DNA of 64,000 nucleotides from Methanobrevibacter sp. (GTDB lineage Archaea; Methanobacteriota; Methanobacteria; Methanobacteriales; Methanobacteriaceae): contig NZ_JAFQSO010000011.1 in NCBI RefSeq assembly GCF_017409525.1, positions 62,001 through 126,000 on the forward strand, in the 5' to 3' direction. Each line of letters starts with the position of its first letter. Position 1 is the stretch's first letter. Under the pieces are notes generated by a model. It did no database searches. It saw nothing but the letters and a program-made list of their open reading frames with translations, and had not been told where the DNA came from. Positions 9,055-18,569 of this stretch are shown here, in pieces. The position numbers and the translations under genes are program-made.

Positions 9055-10220
9055 TTTATCATCTCTCTTATTTTCCTAAGTGGGATGCCGCTGTCCGTTG
9101 CAATACGTTTCAAGTCTTCATATTCCGGTCTTTTTGATATTGTTTCTCCATTGATGTATCCAATTTTAAAAGTCACGTCATAAGGTTTGCCATTGATTTC
9201 AAAAGTTTCTTTTACAAATTCTCTTTTTGCAACTCCTCTGTGCATATTTGCAGAGATTCTTATGCCCAAACTTCCGGTTTCCTTAAATATCGCATCAATT
9301 AGGTTTTCCCTATTTTTTCTTGGGGAAATTACTTTCAGAAGGCTTCCTTGCCTGTTTTTCTTCATGATAATTGGAGTAATGGAAACATCTGATGCGCCAA
9401 TGTCTAAAAGCTTATCGAATAAATAGCCAATTTCTTCACCGGTTAAATGATCGATATTTGTTTCGATAACATCTATTTCATCGCTTTCAGTGACGTCTGA
9501 GCTTTCAATTATCCTTAAGACATTTGGATGGTCAAAATCCTTTTTTCCTGCACCGTAACCTACTTTTTTTGGTTTGATTAATGGAATGAATTCTTTAATC
9601 TCATCGCATATTTCAGCATAGATTGCAGCGCCGGTTGGTGTTGCAAGCTCGCTTTCGACAGGGCCTCCAATCATTTTCCCGTCTTTTAGGATTTCCACCA
9701 CTGCAGGCACCGGAACAGGTAGGATTCCATGGGATGTTTGCACTGTTCCTCCTCCGACAGCTATCGGAAGGCCAATTATTTTCTGATTGTTTAAGTTAAG
9801 TGAATAGTATGCATATATTGACCCGATTACATCTGCTACTGCATCACTTGTTCCAACTTCATGAAAATGAATTTCTTGCAATGGTTTTCCATGTACCTTG
9901 GCTTCGGCTTTCCCGATTCTCTTAAATACATTGATGGATTTATTTTTAACGTTCTCATCCAAATCAAGCTTTTTGATTTTTTCTATAAATTCAGGATAAG
10001 TGATTGACGGGGATTGTTCAAGCATTTCAACATTGCAGTAAGTCGAATTAATGCACTGTTTCTTTATATTTTCAAAAGTAACTTCTATTTTTCCGAATTC
10101 ATTAGCTGTTCTTTCCATTATTTCCTTTATGTCATCATCATCAGCACCTAAGTCCACTAAGGCACCAATAATCATGTTTCCAGCTATTCCGCTGGATTGT
10201 GGGTCAATAATAATTGTCAT
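9051..10220 (-). CDS. larC: LarC-family nickel-pincer cofactor protein (DUF111)
   Basis: In bacteria LarC inserts nickel into the pincer nucleotide made by LarB and LarE for lactate racemase and related enzymes. The 389-residue protein has the recognisable N-terminal IDPQSSGIAGNMIIGALVDLG, the histidine-containing HGKPLQEIHFHEVGTSDAVAD region and the LPVPVPAVVEIL segment. Unlike lactic bacteria, where larC needs a frameshift, it is one uninterrupted frame, as in other archaea. It is the first gene of a two-gene operon with queC. No larB, larE or racemase is in the window, so the final target in this organism is unknown. Confidence 0.88.
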   Translation of the reverse strand: MTIIIDPQSSGIAGNMIIGALVDLGADDDDIKEIMERTANEFGKIEVTFENIKKQCINSTYCNVEMLEQSPSITYPEFIEKIKKLDLDENVKNKSINVFKRIGKAEAKVHGKPLQEIHFHEVGTSDAVADVIGSIYAYYSLNLNNQKIIGLPIAVGGGTVQTSHGILPVPVPAVVEILKDGKMIGGPVESELATPTGAAIYAEICDEIKEFIPLIKPKKVGYGAGKKDFDHPNVLRIIESSDVTESDEIDVIETNIDHLTGEEIGYLFDKLLDIGASDVSITPIIMKKNRQGSLLKVISPRKNRENLIDAIFKETGSLGIRISANMHRGVAKREFVKETFEINGKPYDVTFKIGYINGETISKRPEYEDLKRIATDSGIPLRKIREMIK

Positions 10221-10306
10221 AATATAATCCCCTTTAATGTCATTATCAATATAAGATTTAAATTAAATAATTAATATATTATATGTATAATTGGTAGGTC
10301 ATCATT

Positions 10307-11392
10307 ATGGAAGGCAATAACATTAACGTCATTGAAAAAGATTATGGGATTTGCATAAATAATCCCAATCATTTTTTAGCTTTCAGCGACTTTACGGTCA
10401 GTGACGGCATTGACATTGTTGAAAATGTCAATGTTTTAAAAGCTAAAGATGAATTCGAATCGACTGCAAGGAAAGCGGAAACATTCAATCAGTCTGAAGG
10501 TTCATATATTGCTCAGGCAACAGATGACTTAAACTACTTTAAAAATTCATATGATGATTTAACAATCTTCACTTTTCTTTCCGATGATGTTGTCATTGAA
10601 GATTTCACCTCTCAACTGCAGGTTGCCAATTCCCCTAAGGGATTTGTGGATGCAAGAATCAATATAAGTCATGTAGTTTACATCAATAAGGTTGTCTCTG
10701 CTCGTGATTTGCTTAGGGTATTTAAGATTATCACAAACATAAAGGCAAAGGTACTGGCCAATATGTGTTTGCCGGTTCACATCCAAAATATTCTAAACAG
10801 GGATGATTTCTTAGCGGTTTTGGCAGATATTCCAGTAACCGAATCAGAAAGTTTGGACATCAACAATATCGATTGTGATGAACTTGACTTTGACGAGCTG
10901 AAAATAAGGCTTGAAGAGGCAATTGAAATATCCATTGAGGATGCGTTTGAAAAAATAAATCTGACTTTTGGAATCCTTGACTATTTCGTTTCCGAAGGAA
11001 TATTAATCGGTGATTTGATTGATGCGGGCATGGAGCTTGTGGATGGTGTTGAAGTCACACAAGAGCTGAGGGATAAGATGGAAGCGCAAATACTTAAATC
11101 TTTAACTGACATCAATGTGATTGCACTTTTGGTTGCCGCAATAAGGACTGAGCAGGACTTGTCCTGTGGACGCATAAGGGAAGTCGATGTCAGTGATGAC
11201 CCTTCATATTTTTACACTGATGAGGTATTGGGCCTTGCAATTTCAAATCAGATTGCAGGAACAAAGGCAACTTTTAATTTCAAGAGGTATGATGAAGCAA
11301 AACCGGGAATTATCTATGGCTTGCCGCCGATGCTTGATGATATTTTTGCAGGCCTAATTGCAGGATGCATGTCTAAAATATTTGAGGAATAA
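10307..11392 (+). CDS. cbiS: CbiS-like two-domain cobamide protein: unassigned N-terminal domain plus CobZ/PgpA-type phosphatase domain
   Basis: The C-terminal part (about residues 205-361) matches the YutG/PgpA fold used by CobZ, the archaeal alpha-ribazole-phosphate phosphatase: TDEVLGL, then RYDEAKPG (327-334) and PMLDDIFAG (341-349), which correspond to DE, D-x-x-KP and LDD motifs of that family. The N-terminal 185 residues precede it as a separate domain. In Methanopyrus, CbiS joins an adenosylcobinamide amidohydrolase (CbiZ) to CobZ, and this layout is the same, but I cannot see convincing CbiZ motifs, so that half is inferred. cobS follows two bases after the stop, which supports a role in late cobamide assembly or salvage. 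Confidence 0.65.
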   Translation: MEGNNINVIEKDYGICINNPNHFLAFSDFTVSDGIDIVENVNVLKAKDEFESTARKAETFNQSEGSYIAQATDDLNYFKNSYDDLTIFTFLSDDVVIEDFTSQLQVANSPKGFVDARINISHVVYINKVVSARDLLRVFKIITNIKAKVLANMCLPVHIQNILNRDDFLAVLADIPVTESESLDINNIDCDELDFDELKIRLEEAIEISIEDAFEKINLTFGILDYFVSEGILIGDLIDAGMELVDGVEVTQELRDKMEAQILKSLTDINVIALLVAAIRTEQDLSCGRIREVDVSDDPSYFYTDEVLGLAISNQIAGTKATFNFKRYDEAKPGIIYGLPPMLDDIFAGLIAGCMSKIFEE

Positions 11393-11394
11393 CT

Positions 11395-12177
11395 ATGGAA
11401 AATGATGATTACTTTCAAGATGAGGAGTTCTCTCCAATCAGGTCTTTATTGGGGCTTTTGACATTCTCGACAATTCTCCCAATCAATGTTTTCACGTCAA
11501 TTGAGTACATGACCAAACTTACTTGGTGCTGGCCGTTTCTCCACATATTCATTGGAGTTTTAGCAGCCATTTGCGGGTATGTTTCTTTGGAATTCCTGCA
11601 TTTGAATTCATTTTTCACAGCTGCTATTGTCTATGCATTCTTAATGTTGATTACTGGATACAATCATCTTGATGGCGTAATGGACATGGCGGATGGGGTG
11701 ATGGTCCACGGAGAGCCTGAAAAGAAAATCAAAGTCATGAAGGACTCTTCTGTAGGTGCTGGTGGTGTTGCCACATTATTTTTGGTTGCCAGTTTAACAA
11801 TTGCGGGCATATACAATATATTGGATTATAATTTTATTTTCGGCATCATAATCTGTGAGATGGCGGCTAAGACATCACTTTTGACAACCGCACTGCTGTC
11901 TCTTCCTTTGACTCCTGGAATCGGAAGCTATTTTATAAATGAAACCAATATTCCAAATTACTTTGCCTCAACAATAATAGTCGCAATAATCGCCGGTTTA
12001 TTGGGCGGCACCGTCGGTATATTTGGCGTTGTTGGTGCTGTGGTCAGCGGCATTATCATAGCTGTCATTGCAAGGAGGAATTTTATTGTAGCCAACGGCG
12101 ATGTGCTTGGAATGAGTAATGAGGTAGGCCGTTTGTTTGCATTACTGTTTATGGCAGTTGCTTTATATTTCTTTTAA
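11395..12177 (+). CDS. cobS: Adenosylcobinamide-GDP ribazoletransferase (cobalamin synthase)
   Basis: Joins adenosylcobinamide-GDP with alpha-ribazole (or its phosphate) at the membrane. The 260-residue protein has six or so hydrophobic segments and the conserved acidic loop HLDGVMDMADGVM followed by KVMKDSSVGAGGV, which is the signature of CobS. It begins two bases after the CbiS-like gene, so the pair is an operon: the phosphatase half of CbiS acts on the same nucleotide-loop substrates. The C-terminus DVLGMSNEVGRL is also typical. Confidence 0.95.
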   Translation: MENDDYFQDEEFSPIRSLLGLLTFSTILPINVFTSIEYMTKLTWCWPFLHIFIGVLAAICGYVSLEFLHLNSFFTAAIVYAFLMLITGYNHLDGVMDMADGVMVHGEPEKKIKVMKDSSVGAGGVATLFLVASLTIAGIYNILDYNFIFGIIICEMAAKTSLLTTALLSLPLTPGIGSYFINETNIPNYFASTIIVAIIAGLLGGTVGIFGVVGAVVSGIIIAVIARRNFIVANGDVLGMSNEVGRLFALLFMAVALYFF

Positions 12178-12426
12178 ATGAATTTTATATGTTAAAATCA
12201 ATATTGAGGTTATTCAATCATTAATTTATATATTAAAAGGATTATATGAAGTACTGATGAGATTTGCCACTTTAAATTTTGTTAGTATTTAATTGTTATT
12301 TCTCACCAGTTAAGAAAAGATACATTATTAATGTAGTATAATTTACCTCCCTATTGATATGAGTGGTGGTCTCATCATTTTTCAAAATAATTATATATTC
12401 TCATGCTTAATCTAATTAGTGATAGT

Positions 12427-12966
12427 ATGAATGTAAATGTTTTAAGATTGGATCATAGATTGAAAAGGGATACTCGTATTACAACCCATGTGTGTTTAAC
12501 TGCCCGTGCTTTTGGAGCCAGTAAAATTTATCTTGCCGGTGAACGCGATAACAGGCTCATGGAAAATGTCCGGGATACCGCATCAAGATTCGGCGGGAAC
12601 TTTGAAATAGAATACACTGAAAGTTACATGGGAATCATCAACAGATGGAAATCAGATGGAGGTAAAGTGGTGCACCTTACAATGTACGGATCACAGGCTC
12701 ATGAAGTGGCTCCTGAAGTTAGAAAAGACGGTTCTGATATCTTAATAATCGTCGGAGGTTCCAAGGTTCCTGGAAAAGTATATAAAGCTGCAGATTGGAA
12801 TGTGTCTGTTACAACACAGCCCCACTCTGAGGTATCCTCTTTGGCCGTATTTCAGCACTTGCTGATGGACGGTAAGGAGTTTGATTTGGAATTTGAAAAT
12901 CCCGTGCTTGAAGTTATTCCGACAGCTCATGGAAAGACGGTCAACATTCATGATGAAAACCGTTAG
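12427..12966 (+). CDS. trm56: tRNA (cytidine-56-2'-O)-methyltransferase
   Basis: An archaea-specific SPOUT methyltransferase that methylates the ribose of C56 in the T-loop of tRNAs. Recognisable segments are VLRLDHRLKRDTRITTHVCL at the start, LTMYGSQ in the middle, and the knot region IIVGGSKVPGKVY followed by TQPHSEVSSLAVF. I place the start at ATG 12427, where GTGATAGT directly precedes it and where the family sequence begins; an upstream ATG at 12403 would add eight unmatched residues. Its stop overlaps that of the convergent DUF763 gene by four bases. Confidence 0.93.
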   Translation: MNVNVLRLDHRLKRDTRITTHVCLTARAFGASKIYLAGERDNRLMENVRDTASRFGGNFEIEYTESYMGIINRWKSDGGKVVHLTMYGSQAHEVAPEVRKDGSDILIIVGGSKVPGKVYKAADWNVSVTTQPHSEVSSLAVFQHLLMDGKEFDLEFENPVLEVIPTAHGKTVNIHDENR

Positions 12967-14057
12967 GATATGAAGTCGTCAAGTCTTTTTATGGCTTTTA
13001 TCTTTTCTCTTTTTTTAATGCGTGCCTGGTCAATTGCATCTCGGATTGTCTGAATCGAATTGTCGTATACTTCCCTGTCAACAGGATATGGAAATCCGTC
13101 CTTTCCGCCATGTGTGAAACTGTATTTCACGGGGTCTTTCCAACTGGCCGGCTCACCGTAAACCAAATCGGAAATTAATGCTAGGGCTCTTATTTTTTTG
13201 GGACCAATTCCTTGAAGCAATATTAGCTCTTCGTAATTTTCAGGCTGTATCTCCCAGGCTCGTGTCAGGATCTCGAATTCCTTATCTGAAATGTCCATGT
13301 CGAGCACTGGATGGTGTTGGGGCATTGTGAAATCTTCCAAAAGCATTTGATTGTCTTTTCTTTTAAAATATTGCCTTAAATGATTTGGATTGTCATTGAT
13401 TAAATCCACGCTTATCTTTTGGGCTTCCTTGCTGTCTTTTGAAGACATGTTCAATGTATTTGGAGTCTTCATGTCACAGGATATTCCGCTGTGAGGATCA
13501 TTTAGAAGCTTTTCGACTTCACTTCCCAGCCAGTGGTAACGTCTTGCATATTTGTTTTGTGTATTCAGGCCCTGTTGGACAACCGCCCAATCTCCCTTTT
13601 CTGTAACAAAGAAATTGTGTTGATATAATGTGTAGCCATCTTGAATGCATGAATTGTCGATTTTAGCAGACAATTTGCTTGTCTGGACTAGTTTTTCTGT
13701 TGTTTTGGTCTTTAAGTTGAATATCTCTCCAGCGTGTTCAATGCCTTCCGGTGTTTTTCTGGATTTTGCGCCTTTGCCTCCGCTAAGATAGATTCCATGT
13801 TCTTCAGGGGATAGTGATGCTTTTAATGCCCCTAATGTGGTTGTGGTTGTTCCTGATGAATGCCAGTCAAAACCCAAAACGCAGGAGAATGCCTGAAACC
13901 AATAGGGATTTGAAATCCTATTTAAAAAGTCCTCTAAACTATACTCTTCAATGATGACTGAAGCTAGCGCTCCGGATAGGTCAACCATTCTTGTAAATAA
14001 CCATTTTGGAGGATGCCCTCCATGGAGGGGTAAATTGACTGCACCTTTTCTTTGCAT
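12963..14057 (-). CDS. DUF763 family protein
   Basis: A 364-residue protein of the DUF763 family, found in many archaea and some bacteria, without an established reaction. Family features are the N-terminal GAVNLPLHGGHPPKWLF, the region WHSSGTTTTTLGALKASL and a helix-hairpin-helix-like segment, LLQGIGPKKIRALALISDL, near residue 285, which suggests nucleic acid binding. The end of the protein is basic. The start codon is ATG at 14057, divergent from the adhesin at 14226. Context with the tRNA methyltransferase gene is only convergent and gives no functional clue. Confidence 0.85.
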   Translation of the reverse strand: MQRKGAVNLPLHGGHPPKWLFTRMVDLSGALASVIIEEYSLEDFLNRISNPYWFQAFSCVLGFDWHSSGTTTTTLGALKASLSPEEHGIYLSGGKGAKSRKTPEGIEHAGEIFNLKTKTTEKLVQTSKLSAKIDNSCIQDGYTLYQHNFFVTEKGDWAVVQQGLNTQNKYARRYHWLGSEVEKLLNDPHSGISCDMKTPNTLNMSSKDSKEAQKISVDLINDNPNHLRQYFKRKDNQMLLEDFTMPQHHPVLDMDISDKEFEILTRAWEIQPENYEELILLQGIGPKKIRALALISDLVYGEPASWKDPVKYSFTHGGKDGFPYPVDREVYDNSIQTIRDAIDQARIKKREKIKAIKRLDDFIS

Positions 14058-14225
14058 GGTTTTTATTATATGTTATATTAAATATTAGTTTTTTAGCAAG
14101 AGCATTTGAAAAGTATTTCATTGTTTTAATGGCGAATAAAAATATTTATATTGTTTTGCCAAAATAAATATTCATTAGATTAAATCAGATTTTTCTAAAG
14201 AAAATTAGATGGAGGCATATTAATT

Positions 14226-16577
14226 TTGAATAAAAAGGTGGCAATGGCCGTATTTTTGGCATTTGTTCTATTTTTTTCAATCAGTGCAATTCAGGCAAGT
14301 GATGTTAATGTGGATGGGCCTAGTCTGAATTCTGGCAATGATGTGTCTCTTCAGATTCAAGACTGCTTTAAATCTGATGAATTGGGAGCAACCAATTCTA
14401 ATAATGTATCAACTAACGATAATCAAGTCTTTTTAAAGGAAAATGTTAAAAATAAAACGGAATTGTCATCTCCTGCATCAAGGGTCTATGTTAATGGAAG
14501 TTATGGTGTTGTTTTAAAGGATGTGAATACAAATAATGTCTTGGCAAACAAAAAAATCAACTTTATTATAAATAATATTGCTTATACGGCCACAACAGAT
14601 GCTAATGGTATTGCAGGTGTTAATTTGAACATAAACCCTGGAACTTATACCGTAATGGCTTACTTTAATGGAGATAATGATTTTGAAGTTAGCAATTTAA
14701 CGTCTGAAGTTAGAATAGCGTCCACCATTCAGGCAAAAAACCTAACAAAATACTATAATGGGGCCACACAATACATGGCTAAATTCCTTGACAGCAAAGG
14801 AAATCTTTTGGTAAATAAAATTGTTACCATAACAGTTAATGGAAATTCATACACGAGGAAAACCAATAGTAAAGGCCTCATAAGCCTGCCAATGAATTTC
14901 AAGCCGGGCATTTATAAGGTCGTTTCAACCAATCCCCTTACGGGATATAAGATAACCACCACTTTTGAAATTCTATCTACAATTACATCCTATGACCTTA
15001 AGAAAGTCATTGGCGATGATAATAGGTTTGTAGTGAAATTTTTTAAAAAGGATGGCAAGCCATTAGCCAATAAGCAGGTTAAAATCAAAATCAACGGTAA
15101 AACTTACAAGTACAAAACGGATTCAAATGGACTTGTAAGTTTATCTTTCAACAGTTATAAAAAAGGCACATATGATGTCGTTTCCTATAATACTGATGGT
15201 TTGTCAAAAACCAATAAGGTTACACTTTTTAATGTTGCAATCACCAAATTAACCACTGCAGATAATTTTTACACGTTTCTACCAAATGATGCCAAGGAAA
15301 TCAAAGTCAAATTCACTACAAGTCTGGGAGGAAATTCAAATTCTGGAAAAAATATTAATGTGAACATTAACGGAGTAACATATTCTAAAAAAACAGATGT
15401 TGCGGGAATGATATGTCTAAATGCATCATCATGGGGTAAAGGCATTTATACTGTCAAATTTGATTATTATGGCAACAAATTCTTCAATCCGTCAAGTGCG
15501 ACAAATCTTGTTACCATACTTGATGGAACTGCTCCAATTTTGACTGCTCAGGGCAGAACAGATTTCGGTTATGGTGCAGGCACCTCATTTAAGGTAGCAT
15601 TAACTGCTGGTGGAGTTCCTTTAGTCAATAGGATTGTAACCTTTACGATTGGAGGAAAAAGTTACACCGATATTACTGATAATAAAGGAATAGCCTCAAC
15701 ACCTATCAATCTTGATATTGGAAATCATGTGGTTGATTGCAGGTCTTACGATGAATTTAAAGTCAATGGAACTTCCGAATCTTTTATAATCAATGTCTTT
15801 AAAAGAAGCGACTCCAAATTAACATGGGAATGCGGAACTTCCTACAAGGATTCGTCGCAGACCTTTAAGGTTTCACTGACAGATTCCAGTGGAAAGCCTA
15901 TTCGTGACGGAAATGTCGAGCTGACAATTGATGGTGAAACATACACCGCAAAGACTGCATCAAATGGCTATGCGGAATTCACAACCAGTGTCGCATTGGG
16001 AAAATATAAGGTTTCGGTCACCTTCACGGGCAACAACGATTATCTTCCTTCTTCAACATCCAGCTCCATAAATGTCGAGCTTTCCAAATTTGGAAAGGGG
16101 CTTAATGAGAAGAATGCGGGTTCAGGTTCAAGTGCATATGGCAAGTCATCCAGTCACTGTCCGGTCAACAATGCAAAGATTAAGGCTTTAGTAAAATCGT
16201 TAACCAGTGGCCTGACTAATAATGTTGACAAGGTGAAAGCTATTTTCAACTATGTAAGGTACAACATAACCTATGTCTTTTATTATAATACTCGTCGTGG
16301 CGCAGTAGGCACATTGAATGCCAAATCAGGCAATTGTGTTGACAAATCACACTTGTTGGTTTCCATGTACCGGACAGCAGGGTTTAAAGCAAGATATGTC
16401 CATGGCAGATGTCTTTTTAGCAGTGGCTATATCGGGCATGTCTGGACTCAGGTTTTGGTTGACAACACATGGATTTGCGGAGATCCTAGTAATAGAATCA
16501 ATGATTTGGGAAAAATAGCTAACTGGAATACCAATTCCTATAAAATACGCGGCAAATACGTAAGTCCACCGTTCTAA
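14226..16577 (+). CDS. Secreted adhesin-like protein with Ig-like repeats and a C-terminal transglutaminase-type cysteine peptidase domain
   Basis: Residues 1-25 are a signal peptide. From about 75 to 630 there are six bacterial-Ig-like repeats of 80-100 residues, each with variants of VKIKINGKTYKYKTDSNG, the usual stalk of Methanobrevibacter adhesin-like proteins. The last 140 residues form a transglutaminase-like domain with a complete triad: C704 in KSGNCVDKSH, H738 in GHVWTQV and D753 in CGDPSN. Pseudomurein endoisopeptidases of methanogen viruses use a comparable Cys-His-Asp domain, so cell-wall peptide cleavage or linkage is a reasonable guess. Start is TTG with GGAGG ten bases upstream. 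Confidence 0.85.
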   Translation: MNKKVAMAVFLAFVLFFSISAIQASDVNVDGPSLNSGNDVSLQIQDCFKSDELGATNSNNVSTNDNQVFLKENVKNKTELSSPASRVYVNGSYGVVLKDVNTNNVLANKKINFIINNIAYTATTDANGIAGVNLNINPGTYTVMAYFNGDNDFEVSNLTSEVRIASTIQAKNLTKYYNGATQYMAKFLDSKGNLLVNKIVTITVNGNSYTRKTNSKGLISLPMNFKPGIYKVVSTNPLTGYKITTTFEILSTITSYDLKKVIGDDNRFVVKFFKKDGKPLANKQVKIKINGKTYKYKTDSNGLVSLSFNSYKKGTYDVVSYNTDGLSKTNKVTLFNVAITKLTTADNFYTFLPNDAKEIKVKFTTSLGGNSNSGKNINVNINGVTYSKKTDVAGMICLNASSWGKGIYTVKFDYYGNKFFNPSSATNLVTILDGTAPILTAQGRTDFGYGAGTSFKVALTAGGVPLVNRIVTFTIGGKSYTDITDNKGIASTPINLDIGNHVVDCRSYDEFKVNGTSESFIINVFKRSDSKLTWECGTSYKDSSQTFKVSLTDSSGKPIRDGNVELTIDGETYTAKTASNGYAEFTTSVALGKYKVSVTFTGNNDYLPSSTSSSINVELSKFGKGLNEKNAGSGSSAYGKSSSHCPVNNAKIKALVKSLTSGLTNNVDKVKAIFNYVRYNITYVFYYNTRRGAVGTLNAKSGNCVDKSHLLVSMYRTAGFKARYVHGRCLFSSGYIGHVWTQVLVDNTWICGDPSNRINDLGKIANWNTNSYKIRGKYVSPPF

Positions 16578-16731
16578 AATATTATTTTAAATTTAATTTT
16601 TTTCACCAACACCTATTTTCTACTTTTGCGACCCCTTCAAGCAAAACTTTAATAAATGATGGTTACTAAAAGTATAAAATGTTATATTTATTAACAAATT
16701 ATTTAATCAAAATTATTAAGGAGCAAATATT

Positions 16732-17466
16732 ATGGCTATAGATAACGGAGATTTTGTTAGAGTAAACTTTACTGGAAAAGTTAAAGAAACTGATGAAGTA
16801 TTTGACACTACTTATGATGAAGTTGCACAGGAATCTGGAATTTTCGATGAAAATAAAACCTACAAACCAATTCCAATTGTTGTAGGAGGAAATCACTTAT
16901 TGCCTGCTATTGAAGAAGCTATCAAAGGTTTAGAAGAAGGCGAAACTAAACATATTGAAGTCGAATCAGATAATGCATTCGGTCCTAGAGACCCTAAAAT
17001 GATTCAATTAGTGCCTATGAAAGAATTCAAAAAGCAAGGCATGAACCCTGTTCCTGGAATGAGAATTAATGCTGAAGGATCTTCAGGTAAAATCTTAACC
17101 GTAAATGGCGGAAGAGTGAAAGTGGATTTCAACCATGAATTAGCCGGAAAAGACTTGATTTACGATGTTGAGGTAACTGAAGTAATTGACGATGACGATG
17201 ATAAAATCAAAAGCATGATTGAGTTACACTACTCCAATCCTAACGTGGACATTGACAAAACCGAAATTGACATCGTTGACGGTGTTGCAAACATCAAGTT
17301 GGATGAAATGGCTAAATTCGACCAACAATCCTACATGGATGTTACCTTTGCAAGATTCAGAATTGCTAAAGACATCTGGGAAAACATCGAAGGAATCACC
17401 AAAGTCAATTTCGTAGATGAATTCGAAAAAAGGGAAGAGTCATCTGAAGAAGAAGATGAAGAATAG
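16732..17466 (+). CDS. FKBP-type peptidyl-prolyl cis-trans isomerase, long archaeal form
   Basis: A cytosolic proline isomerase and chaperone. The N-terminal FKBP half ([22 protein letters not shown]; ending [17 protein letters not shown]) is interrupted by the insert-in-flap chaperone domain (about 85-140) and resumes with [18 protein letters not shown]. Residues 160-232 are the extra C-terminal domain seen in long archaeal FKBPs, and the protein ends in an acidic tail. Length of 244 residues fits that subgroup. GGAGCAAAT precedes the ATG, and an AT-rich promoter with TTTAATAAA lies upstream. There is no signal peptide despite the neighbouring secreted adhesin. Confidence 0.93.
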   Translation: MAIDNGDFVRVNFTGKVKETDEVFDTTYDEVAQESGIFDENKTYKPIPIVVGGNHLLPAIEEAIKGLEEGETKHIEVESDNAFGPRDPKMIQLVPMKEFKKQGMNPVPGMRINAEGSSGKILTVNGGRVKVDFNHELAGKDLIYDVEVTEVIDDDDDKIKSMIELHYSNPNVDIDKTEIDIVDGVANIKLDEMAKFDQQSYMDVTFARFRIAKDIWENIEGITKVNFVDEFEKREESSEEEDEE

Positions 17467-17726
17467 ATTCCCTAATTTTTTATTTTTTTAAACAATAATG
17501 TTGAAATTATCACTAATAAATAGTTTCAGCATTATATTGACCAGTTTAAGCGGCATCATATTTCCTGGCTCTTGATATGGAATCACCGGTGACTCCATTT
17601 TGTTATCGAATTGCAGTTGCCAATTTCTCATGATGCCTTTGATTTTGCTTGCCGCTGGTCTTAACCTATTTCTTAGCATTAAAAAAAAGCACCGGGTGCC
17701 TGACCGATGCCTCATTTATCTTATTT
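17467..17726. other. Intergenic stretch with a possible degenerate coding remnant
   Basis: 260 bases between convergent fkb and CPBP genes. On the minus strand 17488-17700 stays open and encodes a protein-like sequence (for example GIMRNWQLQFDNKMESPVIP), but its only start codons lie in the terminator hairpin and there is no ribosome binding site, so it may be the tail of a lost gene. I do not recognise the family. Confidence 0.35.
17681..17699 (-). terminator. Bacterial-style intrinsic terminator after the CPBP gene
   Basis: On the minus strand GCACCCGGTGC is followed directly by eight T residues, 28 bases after the CPBP stop codon. A GC hairpin plus T-tract is the classical intrinsic terminator and is unusual among the plain T-rich terminators elsewhere in this window, which supports bacterial origin of the TetR-CPBP pair. 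The loop is very short, so folding would open one or two pairs. Confidence 0.55.
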
Positions 17727-18569
17727 TTATTTCTGCTCGTTGCTGTATTCAAGCAGTCTTCCAACATGGCGAGTTTCAAAGAACATGTCTTTTTTAGCCA
17801 TGATTATCATAACTGTAAGCACTGTTATCACTATTGTCTCCAGGCACTTTGTTTCAGGAGTCAACGCTATTTTCTCCTGCATGAAATTGACGAAGAAATG
17901 GAATATCATGCAAGCTAATATCGAACGGTCGCTTTCAAGATAGACCCATGTAATGACAAATCCCATAGGGATTCCGCTCACAAAAAAGTTAATCACATAA
18001 AGGGGATTCACCATAAGTCCTGCCTGATAGGTTCCTTGAATAAAGATTAAAGGCAAATGCCATAAAGACCATAGCACTCCAAAAATCATGGATTCCCAAA
18101 ACCAGTTCATATAGTTACCAATTGAATCCTCACAGTATCCTTTCCATCCCACTTCCTCAATTATCGAAGCAATCGTAATGGTGATAAATGCTCCGGCTAT
18201 TCCAACGCCGGTAAAGGAAAAGCTTTCAGTAAAGGAAAACTGGCTAAGTGGCTGTCCAAATAGCAGCGACAAGAGAATGGAACAGACTATTACAATCGCA
18301 AATACGATCACGGCCCAAACTACATTCAGCCATTTTACTTTGTAAAAGCCGATGATCTTATTCTTAAAGTCTTTTTTAAGCGCATCTGAGCCGGAGGCCA
18401 TAATGAAAACTGTAGACACGATAGCCGGAGCCATAAGGCCTATCAGCATGAGTAATGGGCTGATGCTTTCAGGCAAAAAGATCGCCGGAATCCAAAATAT
18501 CCAGGTAAAAACATACGCCAGAGCAAAAAAGAGAACAGGCTTATATTTGTATTTTTCCGTACTGCTCAC
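17727..18569 (-). CDS. CPBP-family intramembrane metalloprotease
   Basis: A 280-residue membrane protein with about eight hydrophobic segments. The CAAX protease/bacteriocin-processing motifs are present: EEVGWKGY (EExxx-R/K), LWHLPL with the second-motif histidine, and HFFVN with the third. The usual EExGWRG has Lys in place of Arg here. Members cleave prenylated or other membrane peptides and may give bacteriocin immunity. The GTG start overlaps the TetR stop (GTGA) and has GGAGG seven bases upstream inside the tetR gene, so both are translated from one message. The layout TetR-CPBP resembles self-regulated modules in Firmicutes. Confidence 0.85.
   Translation of the reverse strand: MSSTEKYKYKPVLFFALAYVFTWIFWIPAIFLPESISPLLMLIGLMAPAIVSTVFIMASGSDALKKDFKNKIIGFYKVKWLNVVWAVIVFAIVIVCSILLSLLFGQPLSQFSFTESFSFTGVGIAGAFITITIASIIEEVGWKGYCEDSIGNYMNWFWESMIFGVLWSLWHLPLIFIQGTYQAGLMVNPLYVINFFVSGIPMGFVITWVYLESDRSILACMIFHFFVNFMQEKIALTPETKCLETIVITVLTVMIIMAKKDMFFETRHVGRLLEYSNEQK

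Noticed and set aside
12253-12402. C/D box RNA or riboswitch before trm56
   Set aside because: CTGATGAGA resembles a C box, but no D box follows at a useful distance. The hairpin ATGAG/CTCAT at 12359-12375 is too short to support an RNA call.
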